A stretch of DNA of 64,000 nt from Haematococcus lacustris (taxonomy: Eukaryota; Chlorophyta; Chlorophyceae; Chlamydomonadales; Haematococcaceae). The stretch's first letter is position 1. Each line of letters begins with the position of its first letter. The position numbers were made by a program, and so were the translations under genes. Under the pieces are notes generated by a model, which was given only the letters and a program-made list of their open reading frames with translations, made no database searches and was not told where the DNA came from. Shown in pieces: positions 35,795 through 46,250 of this stretch. The DNA lies in NCBI GenBank assembly GCA_030144725.1, contig JASKMD010000029.1, forward strand, positions 10,427,433-10,491,432, in the 5' to 3' direction.

Positions 35795-37017
35795 ACATAA
35801 GCAGCTGCAGCAGCACCCATCACCCACGAGCTGCTCACCTACTGCTCCCCAGCAGCAGCTGCAGCCACAGCAAGCAGTGCGTTGTGGAAGGGACACATAA
35901 TGGGTTGTAAGGCATCAGAAGGGGATCTGTGGATAGGCACGCCCTCCCCAGCAGAGCACGGGGCCTCCTTAAGGCTGCCCACACCACTGACACTGGGACC
36001 ACCATGATGAGCCACTGCACAGCAGGCAGGGGCCACGTGCAGGGCAGCATGTGACCAAGCAGTGTGCTAGTGCAATTGTCACACCTGGGTCACTGGGAAT
36101 GCTGTTTTGAACATGTGCAAATGTGGGGCCCATCATGAGGATGAGGGAGGGAGGGATGGGGGTTTCATGGCTGGACTGCTTCTTGGCACACTTTCTTCTC
36201 AATATGCTACAGGCAAAACATGTGCTGGGGAAGGTCGAAACTCACAGGCTGGCTGCAGCATGCCTGTCCGCACTGCCGACACGCCGGTGCCATGCAGCCG
36301 TGGCCCCAGGCTGGGTCCTGATGCATGGCATGGAGTAGCCAGGGAAGTGTGAGGGTACGCCATGCCTGGTGACTGGGGGCTGCTTTGCCAGGGGGTAGGG
36401 CTAGGGGACCCTGCCCAGTGGCCAGAGGGCGACATCAGGGGGAGGGGCAGGTCCGCACCCTCCTCCACGTCTTCATCATCATCAAGTGGGCCCCACCGCT
36501 GGCTAGCTCGACTGGCCTTTGCTGGCAGAGCCTTGTCCACTGCTTTCACTTGAACAAGGTACAGCCCACAAGGCAACCCAGCAACATTGGGGCAGACGAA
36601 AGCTGTTGCTTGGGGCGTTGAGGCGGGCCAGGCATAGAGGGCCATGGGGGAGGGCAGTGCACCTGTGGGAGGGGTGGGAGGGGAGGGGGAGTCAGGGAGA
36701 GACTGCACGCTCCGCTGTCTGTGCCCGCGGGCGCTCCCCACAGGTGCACCTGCATGCCGCCACTGTTGGCCTGCATAGCTTTGCTTGTTGAAGCCCCGTG
36801 TACTGCCTTCCTCCCGCTCCCAGCTCTGAGCAGTTGTGCTCCCGTCGCCTGCATCCTCCCTGCACCCTGGCTGAAGCCGCAGCCGCTCCCTCCGCTGCCT
36901 TGCGTACTCCCGGCTGGAGGCTGCAGTGCGGCAGCTCTTACTGTGGGCTAGCGTTTCAGCTATGGTCGGCCGGTTGTCCAGGTCAGGCCAGATGGCCTGG
37001 GCGTGCTCATCATACCT
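35325..37017 (-). CDS. unrecognised multi-exon gene, partial model
   Basis: I do not recognise this gene. The most coding-like minus-strand blocks are 37017-about 36200 (YDEHAQAIWPDLDNRPTIAE; SSREYARQRRERLRLQ; LYAWPASTPQATAFVCPNVA; ALPAKASRASQRWGPLDDDE; ending Ser/Pro-rich), about 36040-35830, and about 35820-35630. The last holds a Gln/Ala run from (CAG)n followed by HYTKRQLYTELPALWKLQ and a GTGATG donor. A further block near 35522-35325 reads ITMLNPTQAGLGMVFTLAML. Exon joins and ends are not established and no catalytic motif was seen. The block at 37017-36200 is the best supported. Confidence 0.35.
35740..35796. repeat. (GCT)n / (CAG)n trinucleotide run
   Basis: About 15 near-perfect GCT units on the plus strand. 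It would code for Gln, Ala or Ser on the minus strand depending on frame. Confidence 0.9.
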
Positions 37018-37317
37018 GAGGGCATGTTGCGTGAGTCACAAAGGGGCGAGGTGTGCTGGGTTCAGTGCTTGCTTGTTGGCTAGTGTCATGTGACTTTGCT
37101 TGCTTACTTTGCCTGTGAGTGATTTCCCTCCACCACTGGTTCATCACTACAGCTTCATTGGAGCACCCTTGACACTGGGCGTCCTGTTTAGACCTAACAA
37201 AAACTGTCAAAACAGCTTATTATGCGAAAGGCTTAGGCTTAGTCTAGCCTTAGTGACCATGCGCAGGTCTAGTCTTTTGTCATGCTTTGCAGCTTACCAT
37301 GCTTACTGGCTGCACAG

Positions 37318-37543
37318 ACAAACAAAACTCATTCAACAAGGAACAACATGTTTTCCTGTGGATAATCTCACTCAGCTACTGCAGTCAAGTTGAAGCATCC
37401 TCGGTCGCACCCTTGATGACTGCCAACCCCACACCGGTGGCACTCTTTCCCGCTAAACCACTGGGCACCTCATCAAAATGAACAGCTTAATGCTTTGTAA
37501 GGCTAACAGCCTGTGCAAACTATAAGCAGACTGGCTGCAGACG
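37318..37543 (-). mobile_element. solo lineage-A Fanzor 3' end
   Basis: Starts with the lineage-A terminus (ACAAACAAAACTCATTCAAC on the plus strand) and runs through the 3' block, then stops before the coding region. The direct repeat GGCTGCACAG lies at 37308-37317 and 37544-37553, with about 17 bp of unrelated filler at the 5' junction. Confidence 0.7.
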
Positions 37544-37553
37544 GGCTGCACAG

Positions 37554-38281
37554 TGTGCAGCAGCACTAACACTTGAGGGACTGGGTGCCCTTGCAAAGCT
37601 ACATCGAGGCCCCAGCATGCATCACCACCCGCATGCAGAATACTCCTTTGCATTTAGGAGAGGTCACTGCTGGCAGTTTGCCACCACCCTCCACTTATTG
37701 TGGCATTCGTGCAGGGTGGCGGATATGGCGAGTGGGCTGGCTGCCTGCCTAGACCGCTTACCACTCCTTGATTCGTACTTTGCACGGCCGCTCAGCCGTA
37801 GTGCTCACGAACTCACGCCACCACCAGTTGTACTGCGCCCAGTAGCCCTAGCAGCAACAGAAAGCACACATGCACACAGCTGGCTGCATTGTCATCAAGA
37901 GTGATGAGAGAAGGCGGCGTGTCCTGCTGGCTGCACTGTCATCCAAACTACACTTATTGTGCCACTCTGAGAGGGGGAGTTAGTGTATAAAGGACTGGCA
38001 GCTGTGGGAAGGCTTGTGGCGGCAAGAGTTGGATTGACGGCTGTAATGCCCAGGTAGTTCAGAGCCAGCCTTGGCAAGCAGACTGGCTGCAGCCTGGAGC
38101 CAGCGGAGTCAGTGGCATGTTGGCAACCTGGCAATGGCCCCAGCCAGCAGCTAACGCACACTGCTCAGGTCGTACTTCCTTACTGCCACCACAGCTGCCT
38201 CATATGCCACTGAAGGAAGGTGGTAGCAGGCAAGGGAGATGGTGAGTTAGACAGCAAGAGGCTATGCTGCACACCTGATCT
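37554..38281. other. no gene assigned
   Basis: Contains an open stretch at 37617-37904 (FATTLHLLWHSCRVADMASG) with no recognised family. Otherwise featureless. Confidence 0.4.
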
Positions 38282-38297
38282 GTCCTGTCCTGAACAG

Positions 38298-38771
38298 ACA
38301 AACAAAACTCATTCAACGAGGACCAACATGTTTGCCTGTGGGTGATCTCACTCAGCTACCCCAAACAAGTCGAAGCATCCTCGGCCGCACCCTTGATGAC
38401 TGTAGCCCCCACTCCGGTGGCGTTTTCCCGCTAAACCACTGGGCACCTCATCAAAACTAACAGCTTGCACACTTTAGTAAGGCTAACAGCCTGTGTCAAC
38501 TACTAGGGCCTTTGCATTGTTTTGGGCTCGTCTGTCAATGCCCCGCCGGTACTCTGCAGCCTGGTGCAGTCGCTGCCTGCCCTTGAGCAGCCGGTCATTG
38601 ACCAGCTTGTAGCGCTGATCTAAAATATTGCATCTTTGTTTGACCTGTTGTCCCTTGCTCCCCCACCCCACCCTCTGCTATACATACCCCACTCTCTCCT
38701 ACCCTGCTCAAGACCCAAGCATGCGGCTAAGCTTTCACTATCAACATCATTGTAGGCCGTCCATTGCTGCC
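38298..38771 (-). mobile_element. 5'-truncated lineage-A Fanzor insertion, 16-bp duplication
   Basis: Holds the complete 3' block plus the last roughly 40 codons of the nuclease on the minus strand (YKLVNDRLLKGRQRLHQAAE), then unrelated sequence from about 38612. It is flanked by the exact 16-bp direct repeat GTCCTGTCCTGAACAG at 38282-38297 and 38772-38787. Confidence 0.82.
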
Positions 38772-38787
38772 GTCCTGTCCTGAACAG

Positions 38788-39829
38788 CTGAGATATAACT
38801 GCAGTTGAGTGCAGACAGCCTGATAGCTGCCCTATGGGGATCTACTTGGGTGAATAAAGTACAGGCCAGAAGAGGGAGGCTGTTGGCCTCAAAACCATGT
38901 CCAAGGTCCCAGCCCCAACACCAGGCACACGAAGGGATCAGTACATTTCCTTTTACCTATTCCTTTGTCAGCCCATCATCTCCAACCCCCTAGCCACTAC
39001 TCATCTTTAGCCGCGCTGGGCGTGCAGCTGCCGGTCCCGGGCACCTGTACTCCCCATCACCGCTGCCGGTCTATCAAGACTAAGGATCTGGTGTTGGCGT
39101 TGGAGAGCGCTAAGGACATGCCAGAGGTGCGGTGGTGGTAGGTGAAGTCGCGGATCGACGTACGTGAAGCCCGCGCACCTGTGGCTTGCGTTGGTCCGCA
39201 CGATGTATGCCTGGACGTGATCCCTGCGCGCCAGACTCATCCATCGTCCCTGCAATCGTTTAGCATCGACCCATTCAATCCGGCCGACAGCCTACCAACG
39301 GCTGGCCGCTCCGCTCGCGCTTAGTCATGCGGAACAGAGGCCGCTGGCCTGCATGCCAAGCCAGCGCTCAAGGCCTTGTCGATCAAACGGCGGCTAGACT
39401 AGAGGCCCAGCCCCATCTGCCGCCCACCTTGCAGATCACTGAACGCGATCTCCTGCCGGCGAGCAGCCCGGAGCCGGTGCCGATAGCGAGCTGCTTCCGA
39501 TCTGGATCTAGGACAATGACTGGGATAGATGTGTGGGACGCGACTCAGAGTTAAGAACTTGAGGTGAGACGGAAACTGGTCCACCCCGCCGTTAGCCCCG
39601 TGCACAACCGTGAAACAGCGGCGTTGCGTGTTCGTAGATGCGTTGGCACTTTCGTAAATCAATTGTACTGTACGTGAAACAGCCCCCTCCCCTCACCAGT
39701 TTGATGGCAGAAGCAGCAGTCAGTGGTAGGGCGAGCGACAATATGAGCAAGCGGTGTTGCAGACCAACACATCGGCACAATCCATCTTTACCCCAGTACC
39801 CGCATCATGCGGCGCATGACAGGCAACAA
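38788..39829. other. no gene assigned
   Basis: Composition differs from the flanks at 39000-39810 (more CG dinucleotides, few CAG runs), suggesting an old, unrecognised repeat. Short open frames only. Confidence 0.4.
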
Positions 39830-40029
39830 AACTCATTCAACAAGGATCAACATGTTTGCCTGTGGGTAACCTCACTCAGCTACTCCAATCAAGTTGTAGC
39901 ATCCTCGGTCGCAGCCTTAATGACTACAAACCCCACACCGGTGGCACGTTCAAATCCAGCCAACTGGGGACCACTTGGCATCAAAACTAACAGCGTGATG
40001 CTTTTGTAAGGCTATCTGCCTGTCCAAAC

Positions 40030-40490
40030 TTCCAGGCCCTATGCATTGTTGCGGGCCCGTCCATCAATACCCCCCGGTACTTTGCAGCCCGGTGCAGCCG
40101 CTGCCTGCCCTTGGGCAGCCGGTCATTGACCAGCTTGTAGCCCTGCTGGTACTCCTCGCCAACAGGGGGCTGAGCCTCAAGGCCCTCATAGCTGCACAGC
40201 TCCAGGGGGCGCTGCATGCTCTCCCCAATGCGCTGCAAGTTCAGGCACCCGTTGGTGTCCCGGTCCAGCCACCTGCCCCATGGGGGGGCCTTGGGTCGTG
40301 GCACTGGGCCAGGTGCTGCAGGGAGGGGCTGAGCCTGGGCTGGGGGAGGGGGAGGAGGGTCGGGCGGCACCTGATGGCACCACGACAGGCCCCGCACATA
40401 ATTCGCATACTGCTGGCTCCAGGCTGGGCCCACCAGCCGCTGGTTGACCTGGCAATGCTGGGGTTACCCAGTCTGCGGGCCTAGGCTGGG
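40030..40490 (-). pseudogene. Fanzor-like nuclease C-terminal part (copy A2)
   Basis: Minus-strand frame with WSQQYANYVRGLSWCHQ, a Pro-rich linker, RuvC-III RWLDRDTNGCLNLQRIGE, SMQRPLELCSYEGLE and EEYQQGYKLVNDRLPKGRQR. A one-base deletion near 40074 shifts the last codons, so the usual ARNNA ending is out of frame. RuvC-II, normally just upstream, has been replaced by the hairpin segment. Confidence 0.8.
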
Positions 40491-40491
40491 C

Positions 40492-40712
40492 CTAGGGCCG
40501 GGGCGTTTCAGGCCCCCCAAAACACTCGGCCTCGGAGCTGGAGCGTAACAGCTCTCGACCTCAGCCAGCAGCCACGTCGCTACGCTCCGCGGCTGCTGGC
40601 TTCGTTCTCGAGCTGTTACGCTCCAGCGCCTCGGCCTCGCGTTTTTAGGGCACATAAAACTACCGGCGCTTCCACTATCTACTACTTAACAGAACACGGT
40701 CGCGCCTTAGTG
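40492..40712. other. hairpin-forming segment replacing Fanzor RuvC-II
   Basis: Contains perfect 17-bp inverted arms CTGGAGCGTAACAGCTC (40538-40554) and their complement (40610-40626). Inner 10-bp arms are GCCAGCAGCC (40564-40573) and GGCTGCTGGC (40591-40600), and the outer pairing is partial. Both flanks align with copy A1, where this position holds the RuvC-II coding stretch, so it is an insertion combined with a deletion. Confidence 0.75.
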
Positions 40713-40874
40713 CTGGGCCTGCTGGGCTGCTGCACCACCTTGCAATACCCCTCCCGCACCGCCCCCCCCTTCCACCCACCCTGGCTGAAGTTGCCCGATC
40801 CCAGGAACACCGCCACTCCCCTCTCCCGGTTGTAATGTTGGCGTGACACCCACTTCATCCCCTCCACCACTTTC

Positions 40875-42854
40875 GGGTCGGGTCGGGTCGGGTCGGGTCG
40901 GGTCGGGTCGGGTCGGGTCGGGTCGGGTCGGGTCGGGTCGGGTCGGGTCGGGTCGGGTCGGGTCGGGTCGGGTCGGGTCGGGTCGGGTCGGGTCGGGTCG
41001 GGTCGGGTCGGGTCGGGTCGGGTCGGGTCGGGTCGGGTCGGGTCGGGTCGGGTCGGGTCGGGTCGGGTCGGGTCGGGTCGGGTCGGGTCGGGTCGGGTCG
41101 GGTCGGGTCGGGTCGGGTCGGGTCGGGTCGGGTCGGGTCGGGTCGGGTCGGGTCGGGTCGGGTCGGGTCGGGTCGGGTCGGGTCGGGTCGGGTCGGGTCG
41201 GGTCGGGTCGGGTCGGGTCGGGTCGGGTCGGGTCGGGTCGGGTCGGGTCGGGTCGGGTCGGGTCGGGTCGGGTCGGGTCGGGTCGGGTCGGGTCGGGTCG
41301 GGTCGGGTCGGGTCGGGTCGGGTCGGGTCGGGTCGGGTCGGGTCGGGTCGGGTCGGGTCGGGTCGGGTCGGGTCGGGTCGGGTCGGGTCGGGTCGGGTCG
41401 GGTCGGGTCGGGTCGGGTCGGGTCGGGTCGGGTCGGGTCGGGTCGGGTCGGGTCGGGTCGGGTCGGGTCGGGTCGGGTCGGGTCGGGTCGGGTCGGGTCG
41501 GGTCGGGTCGGGTCGGGTCGGGTCGGGTCGGGTCGGGTCGGGTCGGGTCGGGTCGGGTCGGGTCGGGTCGGGTCGGGTCGGGTCGGGTCGGGTCGGGTCG
41601 GGTCGGGTCGGGTCGGGTCGGGTCGGGTCGGGTCGGGTCGGGTCGGGTCGGGTCGGGTCGGGTCGGGTCGGGTCGGGTCGGGTCGGGTCGGGTCGGGTCG
41701 GGTCGGGTCGGGTCGGGTCGGGTCGGGTCGGGTCGGGTCGGGTCGGGTCGGGTCGGGTCGGGTCGGGTCGGGTCGGGTCGGGTCGGGTCGGGTCGGGTCG
41801 GGTCGGGTCGGGTCGGGTCGGGTCGGGTCGGGTCGGGTCGGGTCGGGTCGGGTCGGGTCGGGTCGGGTCGGGTCGGGTCGGGTCGGGTCGGGTCGGGTCG
41901 GGTCGGGTCGGGTCGGGTCGGGTCGGGTCGGGTCGGGTCGGGTCGGGTCGGGTCGGGTCGGGTCGGGTCGGGTCGGGTCGGGTCGGGTCGGGTCGGGTCG
42001 GGTCGGGTCGGGTCGGGTCGGGTCGGGTCGGGTCGGGTCGGGTCGGGTCGGGTCGGGTCGGGTCGGGTCGGGTCGGGTCGGGTCGGGTCGGGTCGGGTCG
42101 GGTCGGGTCGGGTCGGGTCGGGTCGGGTCGGGTCGGGTCGGGTCGGGTCGGGTCGGGTCGGGTCGGGTCGGGTCGGGTCGGGTCGGGTCGGGTCGGGTCG
42201 GGTCGGGTCGGGTCGGGTCGGGTCGGGTCGGGTCGGGTCGGGTCGGGTCGGGTCGGGTCGGGTCGGGTCGGGTCGGGTCGGGTCGGGTCGGGTCGGGTCG
42301 GGTCGGGTCGGGTCGGGTCGGGTCGGGTCGGGTCGGGTCGGGTCGGGTCGGGTCGGGTCGGGTCGGGTCGGGTCGGGTCGGGTCGGGTCGGGTCGGGTCG
42401 GGTCGGGTCGGGTCGGGTCGGGTCGGGTCGGGTCGGGTCGGGTCGGGTCGGGTCGGGTCGGGTCGGGTCGGGTCGGGTCGGGTCGGGTCGGGTCGGGTCG
42501 GGTCGGGTCGGGTCGGGTCGGGTCGGGTCGGGTCGGGTCGGGTCGGGTCGGGTCGGGTCGGGTCGGGTCGGGTCGGGTCGGGTCGGGTCGGGTCGGGTCG
42601 GGTCGGGTCGGGTCGGGTCGGGTCGGGTCGGGTCGGGTCGGGTCGGGTCGGGTCGGGTCGGGTCGGGTCGGGTCGGGTCGGGTCGGGTCGGGTCGGGTCG
42701 GGTCGGGTCGGGTCGGGTCGGGTCGGGTCGGGTCGGGTCGGGCCGGGTCGGGCCGGGCCGGGTCGGGTCGGGTCGGGTCGGGTCGGGTCGGGCCGGGTCG
42801 GGCCGGGCCGGGCCGGGTCGGGTCGGGTCGGGTCGGGTCGGGTCGGGTCGGGTC
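40875..42854. repeat. (GGGTC)396 satellite, about 2 kb
   Basis: 1980 bp of pentanucleotide in perfect phase, with GGGCC variants only between about 42740 and 42815. Long frames through it (SGRVG or PDPTR repeats) are not proteins. The plus strand has four or more G3 tracts with 2-nt spacers throughout, so it is quadruplex-capable. Confidence 0.98.
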
Positions 42855-43340
42855 GGGCGGGGGTGAGCATAGGGAGGGCAAGCTGGGTCAGGTGGAGCAG
42901 GGGGGCCTGGAAATGGACCTGTTGCTGGGAACCCTAGAGTGGGCTGGCCTAGGAAGGACGAAAGGCTAGGCCCCCCGGAGCAGCACAGCGAGACACAGGA
43001 CTGCTGCCAGGACGCACTGCTTGCTGCCCATGGCCATGCGCTTGTTGACCTCTGCCACAACTGCGTCAACTTGAGCTGTGCTAAGATCAGGCCGGGCTGC
43101 CTACACAAAACCACGACATGCTGCCTTGATAACCTGGCGCCTCTCTCCAATTACTTCCTTCACAGCCTGCCCCTGCTCCTGATCTTGCGGGGGAGACAGC
43201 ATGCTCGCGTTTCCTCTTCGGGGGCATCTCAGGAGTTCAGTAACATCATCCAAGCGGAGTGGCTTTGTTGGGGTGTGCATCAGGTCGCCATCTAACCGGA
43301 GTGCCGGCACCCGGAGTGGGGCGGAAGTGAGGTTATCACA

Positions 43341-45036
43341 TATTGATACCCTTGTGAGCACCTCGTCCCACGGGCTGCAGCGGCTGGTCTGCCAGCTACA
43401 AGGCTTTGCAGACAGGAAACACCTTACAGTCAATGTGGGCAAGTCAAAGGTGATGGTCTTCAATGGCAACTCACAAACTGCAGCACCTAGCATGAGATCC
43501 TGCCTGTGGTGAGAGAGTTCAAGTACTTAGGCATGCACTTCAACCCCAGCGCCACCCCTGCTTTTGCTGCCACTCATATGAGGGCTGGCATGTTCTTCGC
43601 CATGCGCCAGGCGTGCAAGCGTGCCAGAGAGTATGGGGTCCTGCATGATCCATATGCCCTGTGTCACCTCATTAGAGCGTTTGTGCTCCCCTTGGGGCTG
43701 TATGGCAGCCAGGTATGGGGCACTGCATTCCTTGGGCATGGTGTACAACTCTCCAACCCAGTGCAAACACGCATGCTCAGCTTTCTCAGGTTTGCTGCCA
43801 GGGTACGTAGCTCAGTGTCAGGCCTGATGGTGCTGCATGAGTTGGGGCAGCTGCCCCTCCAGCTTTACTGGCTAAGGGCTGCATGCAAGTTCTGGAACAC
43901 TGCCAAACTATCCCACAGTGACCTGCTAATGAGGGTCATCAAGGCAGATGTAGTAGTAGTTGTTACACTAAGGAGGTAGGGCTCGGGTAGATACAAGCCA
44001 ACCTCCAAAGGTAAAAGACTTAGGAGAGAACAGAGAAAAAGGAAAGAGAAGGGGGACTACCTAGGAGAGAAAGAACTCAGAGAAGGAAGGGGAAGGGAGC
44101 TGAAGGGAGCGGGTGAGAGACCTCGAGCAGCGGAGAAGTCAGAGAAGTGGAGGAGCAATGGGCGCAGAAGGTTGGAGGGCTAGTAAGGACGCAAAAGCTA
44201 GGAGGGCTAGATAGGAGAGGGGAGTGAAACACGTTATGAGTCAGAGGGACTAGGAGGAGAAACCGGGAAAGTGACACTAAGGGAACCGTCTTGAGTAGAG
44301 ATGAAGGGATGGGGATGGGGGAGGTTGGATGTGGGATGTGGGATGTGGGATGTGGGATGTGGGATGTTAGATGATGGGATGTGGAGTTAGGCAGGAGTTG
44401 CCAGACCAGCTGGAGTGCTCAATTCCAGCTGGCCGTTAGAGAGCTGATGGGGGGTGAGTTTACTTTGAGCCCGGACATGGTCCTAGGCACCAAGGCTATG
44501 GAAGTCAAGTGGCTCGAGAGGTGGGGGAGGCGTTGGGTTGGGTTTGAGGGAGACCCTAGACTGCCTGAGACGGTGCATCGGGAGAGATGTTCGTATGCTG
44601 CATGGTTCAAGCATGGGGACGGCATTGGCATCAATCACATGGCACCACACCTGCTTAACAGACAGCTCTCTACAGAAGTTCGCACGAGCCTGACTAGGTT
44701 CAGGTTAGGCAACAGCGGTCTGGGGGTGGAGAAGGCTCGGTTTGATGGGGTAACTTTCATTGATCGCACATGCACCAGATGCACAGAGGGGGTAGTGGAT
44801 GACGCCATGCATTTCATCTTTGAGTGCACTGCTACAAGTACCATCAGGCAGCAGCCGGAGTTTGCCATGACTTTACAGAACAATAATGAGAACTTGCATG
44901 ACTTCATGTTGAGCCCATGTGCACCTCTGTTTGCGCACCTTGCTTTGAAGTGCGTTACAGAAAGTCCCGAACCCCTAGAGGGGGAGGGCGGCCTAGCAGC
45001 CTAACGGCTGACGGCTTAAGCGGTGTAAGCCACATC
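43341..45036 (+). mobile_element. non-LTR retrotransposon (LINE), 5'-truncated
   Basis: Encodes the end of a reverse transcriptase: TLVSTSSHGLQRLVCQLQGF, HLTVNVGKSKVMVFNG, FKYLGMHFNPSATPAF and RAFVLPLGLYGSQVWG. Then come LLMRVIKADV, ELGRSCQTSWSAQFQLAVRE and a C-terminal CCHC-like motif (CTRCTEGVVDDAMHFIFECT), with stop near 45004. The 3' UTR ends GGTGTAAGCCACATCA. The catalytic YADD region lies just beyond the 5' truncation. It is inserted in the 5' leader of Fanzor copy A2; leader sequence resumes at 45037. The flanks share an imperfect ATYACATATT. Confidence 0.82.
43952..44377. mobile_element. 426-bp insertion inside the LINE
   Basis: Splits the LINE reading between MRVIKADV and ELGRSC; the copy at 8858-9355 is uninterrupted there. 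It is flanked by GATGT at 43947-43951 and 44378-44382, purine-rich, and ends in a (GGATGTG)n run. Type unknown. Confidence 0.65.
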
Positions 45037-45518
45037 ATCATTACATATTCATTACATGGTGTTGTCCCCACAGTGGCCGAGCTGGAGGCTGCGCTATGGT
45101 GACACCAGGCGTTGCTGCATTCCAGAAGCGGTGTTGCAGGGTGGGCGCCGCCACCCTTGGACCAGCCATCCCGTGTGGGATTTGGCAGGGGGCCCCAGCA
45201 AAACTGTTAAACCTTGCAGCTTTAGGTCCTGACAGGTAAAGATGAGCGAGTTGCAGGCTGGGTCAATCATGGGGCAGATGAAAGCCCAAACAGGACTGCT
45301 GCCATTCCATTTCAACCCATCATGAACAAACCCCATAGTGAGTGTGGGGAGGTGTAACTGGCATGCCCCAAGAATGTAAGATGATTCACAGTGGTGTACC
45401 GTCAGCCTGATATGGCTGCTTGCGGGCAATGCGGGCATAAGAAGCGGTTTATTGATGGCCCGGTGTAGAAAGGAAGGATGCACACGAGCTGAAGATGGCG
45501 ACGTGTCACTGCCTTCTG

Positions 45519-46215
45519 TCACGGACGGCGTTCGTAGGACATCCACGTTGGGTCCTTGAGCAGGTCAGCCAGCTCCATGTTGTAGGGGCTGCAACAGCCA
45601 CGCCAATAGCACCACATGGTCAGCAGGGGCAGGTGATGGGTTAAATGGCCATAGCTTTCACCGGGCGTGCGTACTTTCTGGAACTATACATGCACACTGG
45701 ACATGATGGATAGATGGGTTGATTTCCTGCATTGTAATGTGCTTATGTTGAGCGATGAAGCACTCTGTCATACGGGTACTGGGGTGAAGATGAGTCGTGC
45801 CAATGTGTTTGTCGCATTATCAAGAAGCTATCTATCAGTTGGGTGCGCGTAATCCGGTTATTAACGATGTCCGCGTGTGAGGGCTGGTGTTGGAGCTTGC
45901 TGTGCTGTCTGTGCTCAAGCGCATCAAGCGCAACAAGGCTGAGCAGGCTGCTGAGCAGGCTGCTGAGCAGGCTGCTGTCCAGCCCATCAGGGGCACAGGC
46001 CAAGCCCACTGGCTACTCAGCCCAGCCCACCAGCATCGCAGCCGGACAGGTGGCTGACAGATATTGCAATGCAGCGCTGAACATGCAGCGCATAGGGGAG
46101 AGCAGATAGCGCCCGCTGGAGCTGTGCTGGTGGCTGGACCTGGCAGCTCTGCCAATCAAGGGCAAGGAATACCCAGGCCTGGGATACAAGTGGCTGCAGG
46201 ACCAGCCACCCAAGG

Positions 46216-46250
<35 letters not shown>

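Larger units (their letters stand above)
39830..43340 (-). mobile_element. lineage-A Fanzor-like element (copy A2), rearranged
   Basis: Order on the minus strand: 5' leader (43340-43183), an N-terminal exon equivalent (43190-42860, matching 33590-33290 of A1), the (GGGTC) array (42854-40875), the exon VSRQHYNRERGVAVFLGSGN to VVQQPSRPST (40868-40713), a hairpin-forming segment (about 40712-40492), RuvC-III and the C-terminus (40490-40040), and the 3' block. The leader is further split by a LINE (43341-45036), with its remainder at 45037-45095. Relative to A1 it lacks everything between 33290 and 31667, including RuvC-I, and also the RuvC-II segment. Confidence 0.8.

Noticed and set aside
30754..42854. 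Telomere or CRISPR array
   Set aside because: Units are GGTCA, GGGTCA and GGGTC, not the TTTAGGG/TTTTAGGG algal telomere types, and there are no spacers between units, so not CRISPR.
40682..43150. Very long open frames (700-820 codons) of SGRVG or PDPTR repeats
   Set aside because: They are translations of the (GGGTC)n satellite, open in several frames on both strands at once. No gene is indicated.
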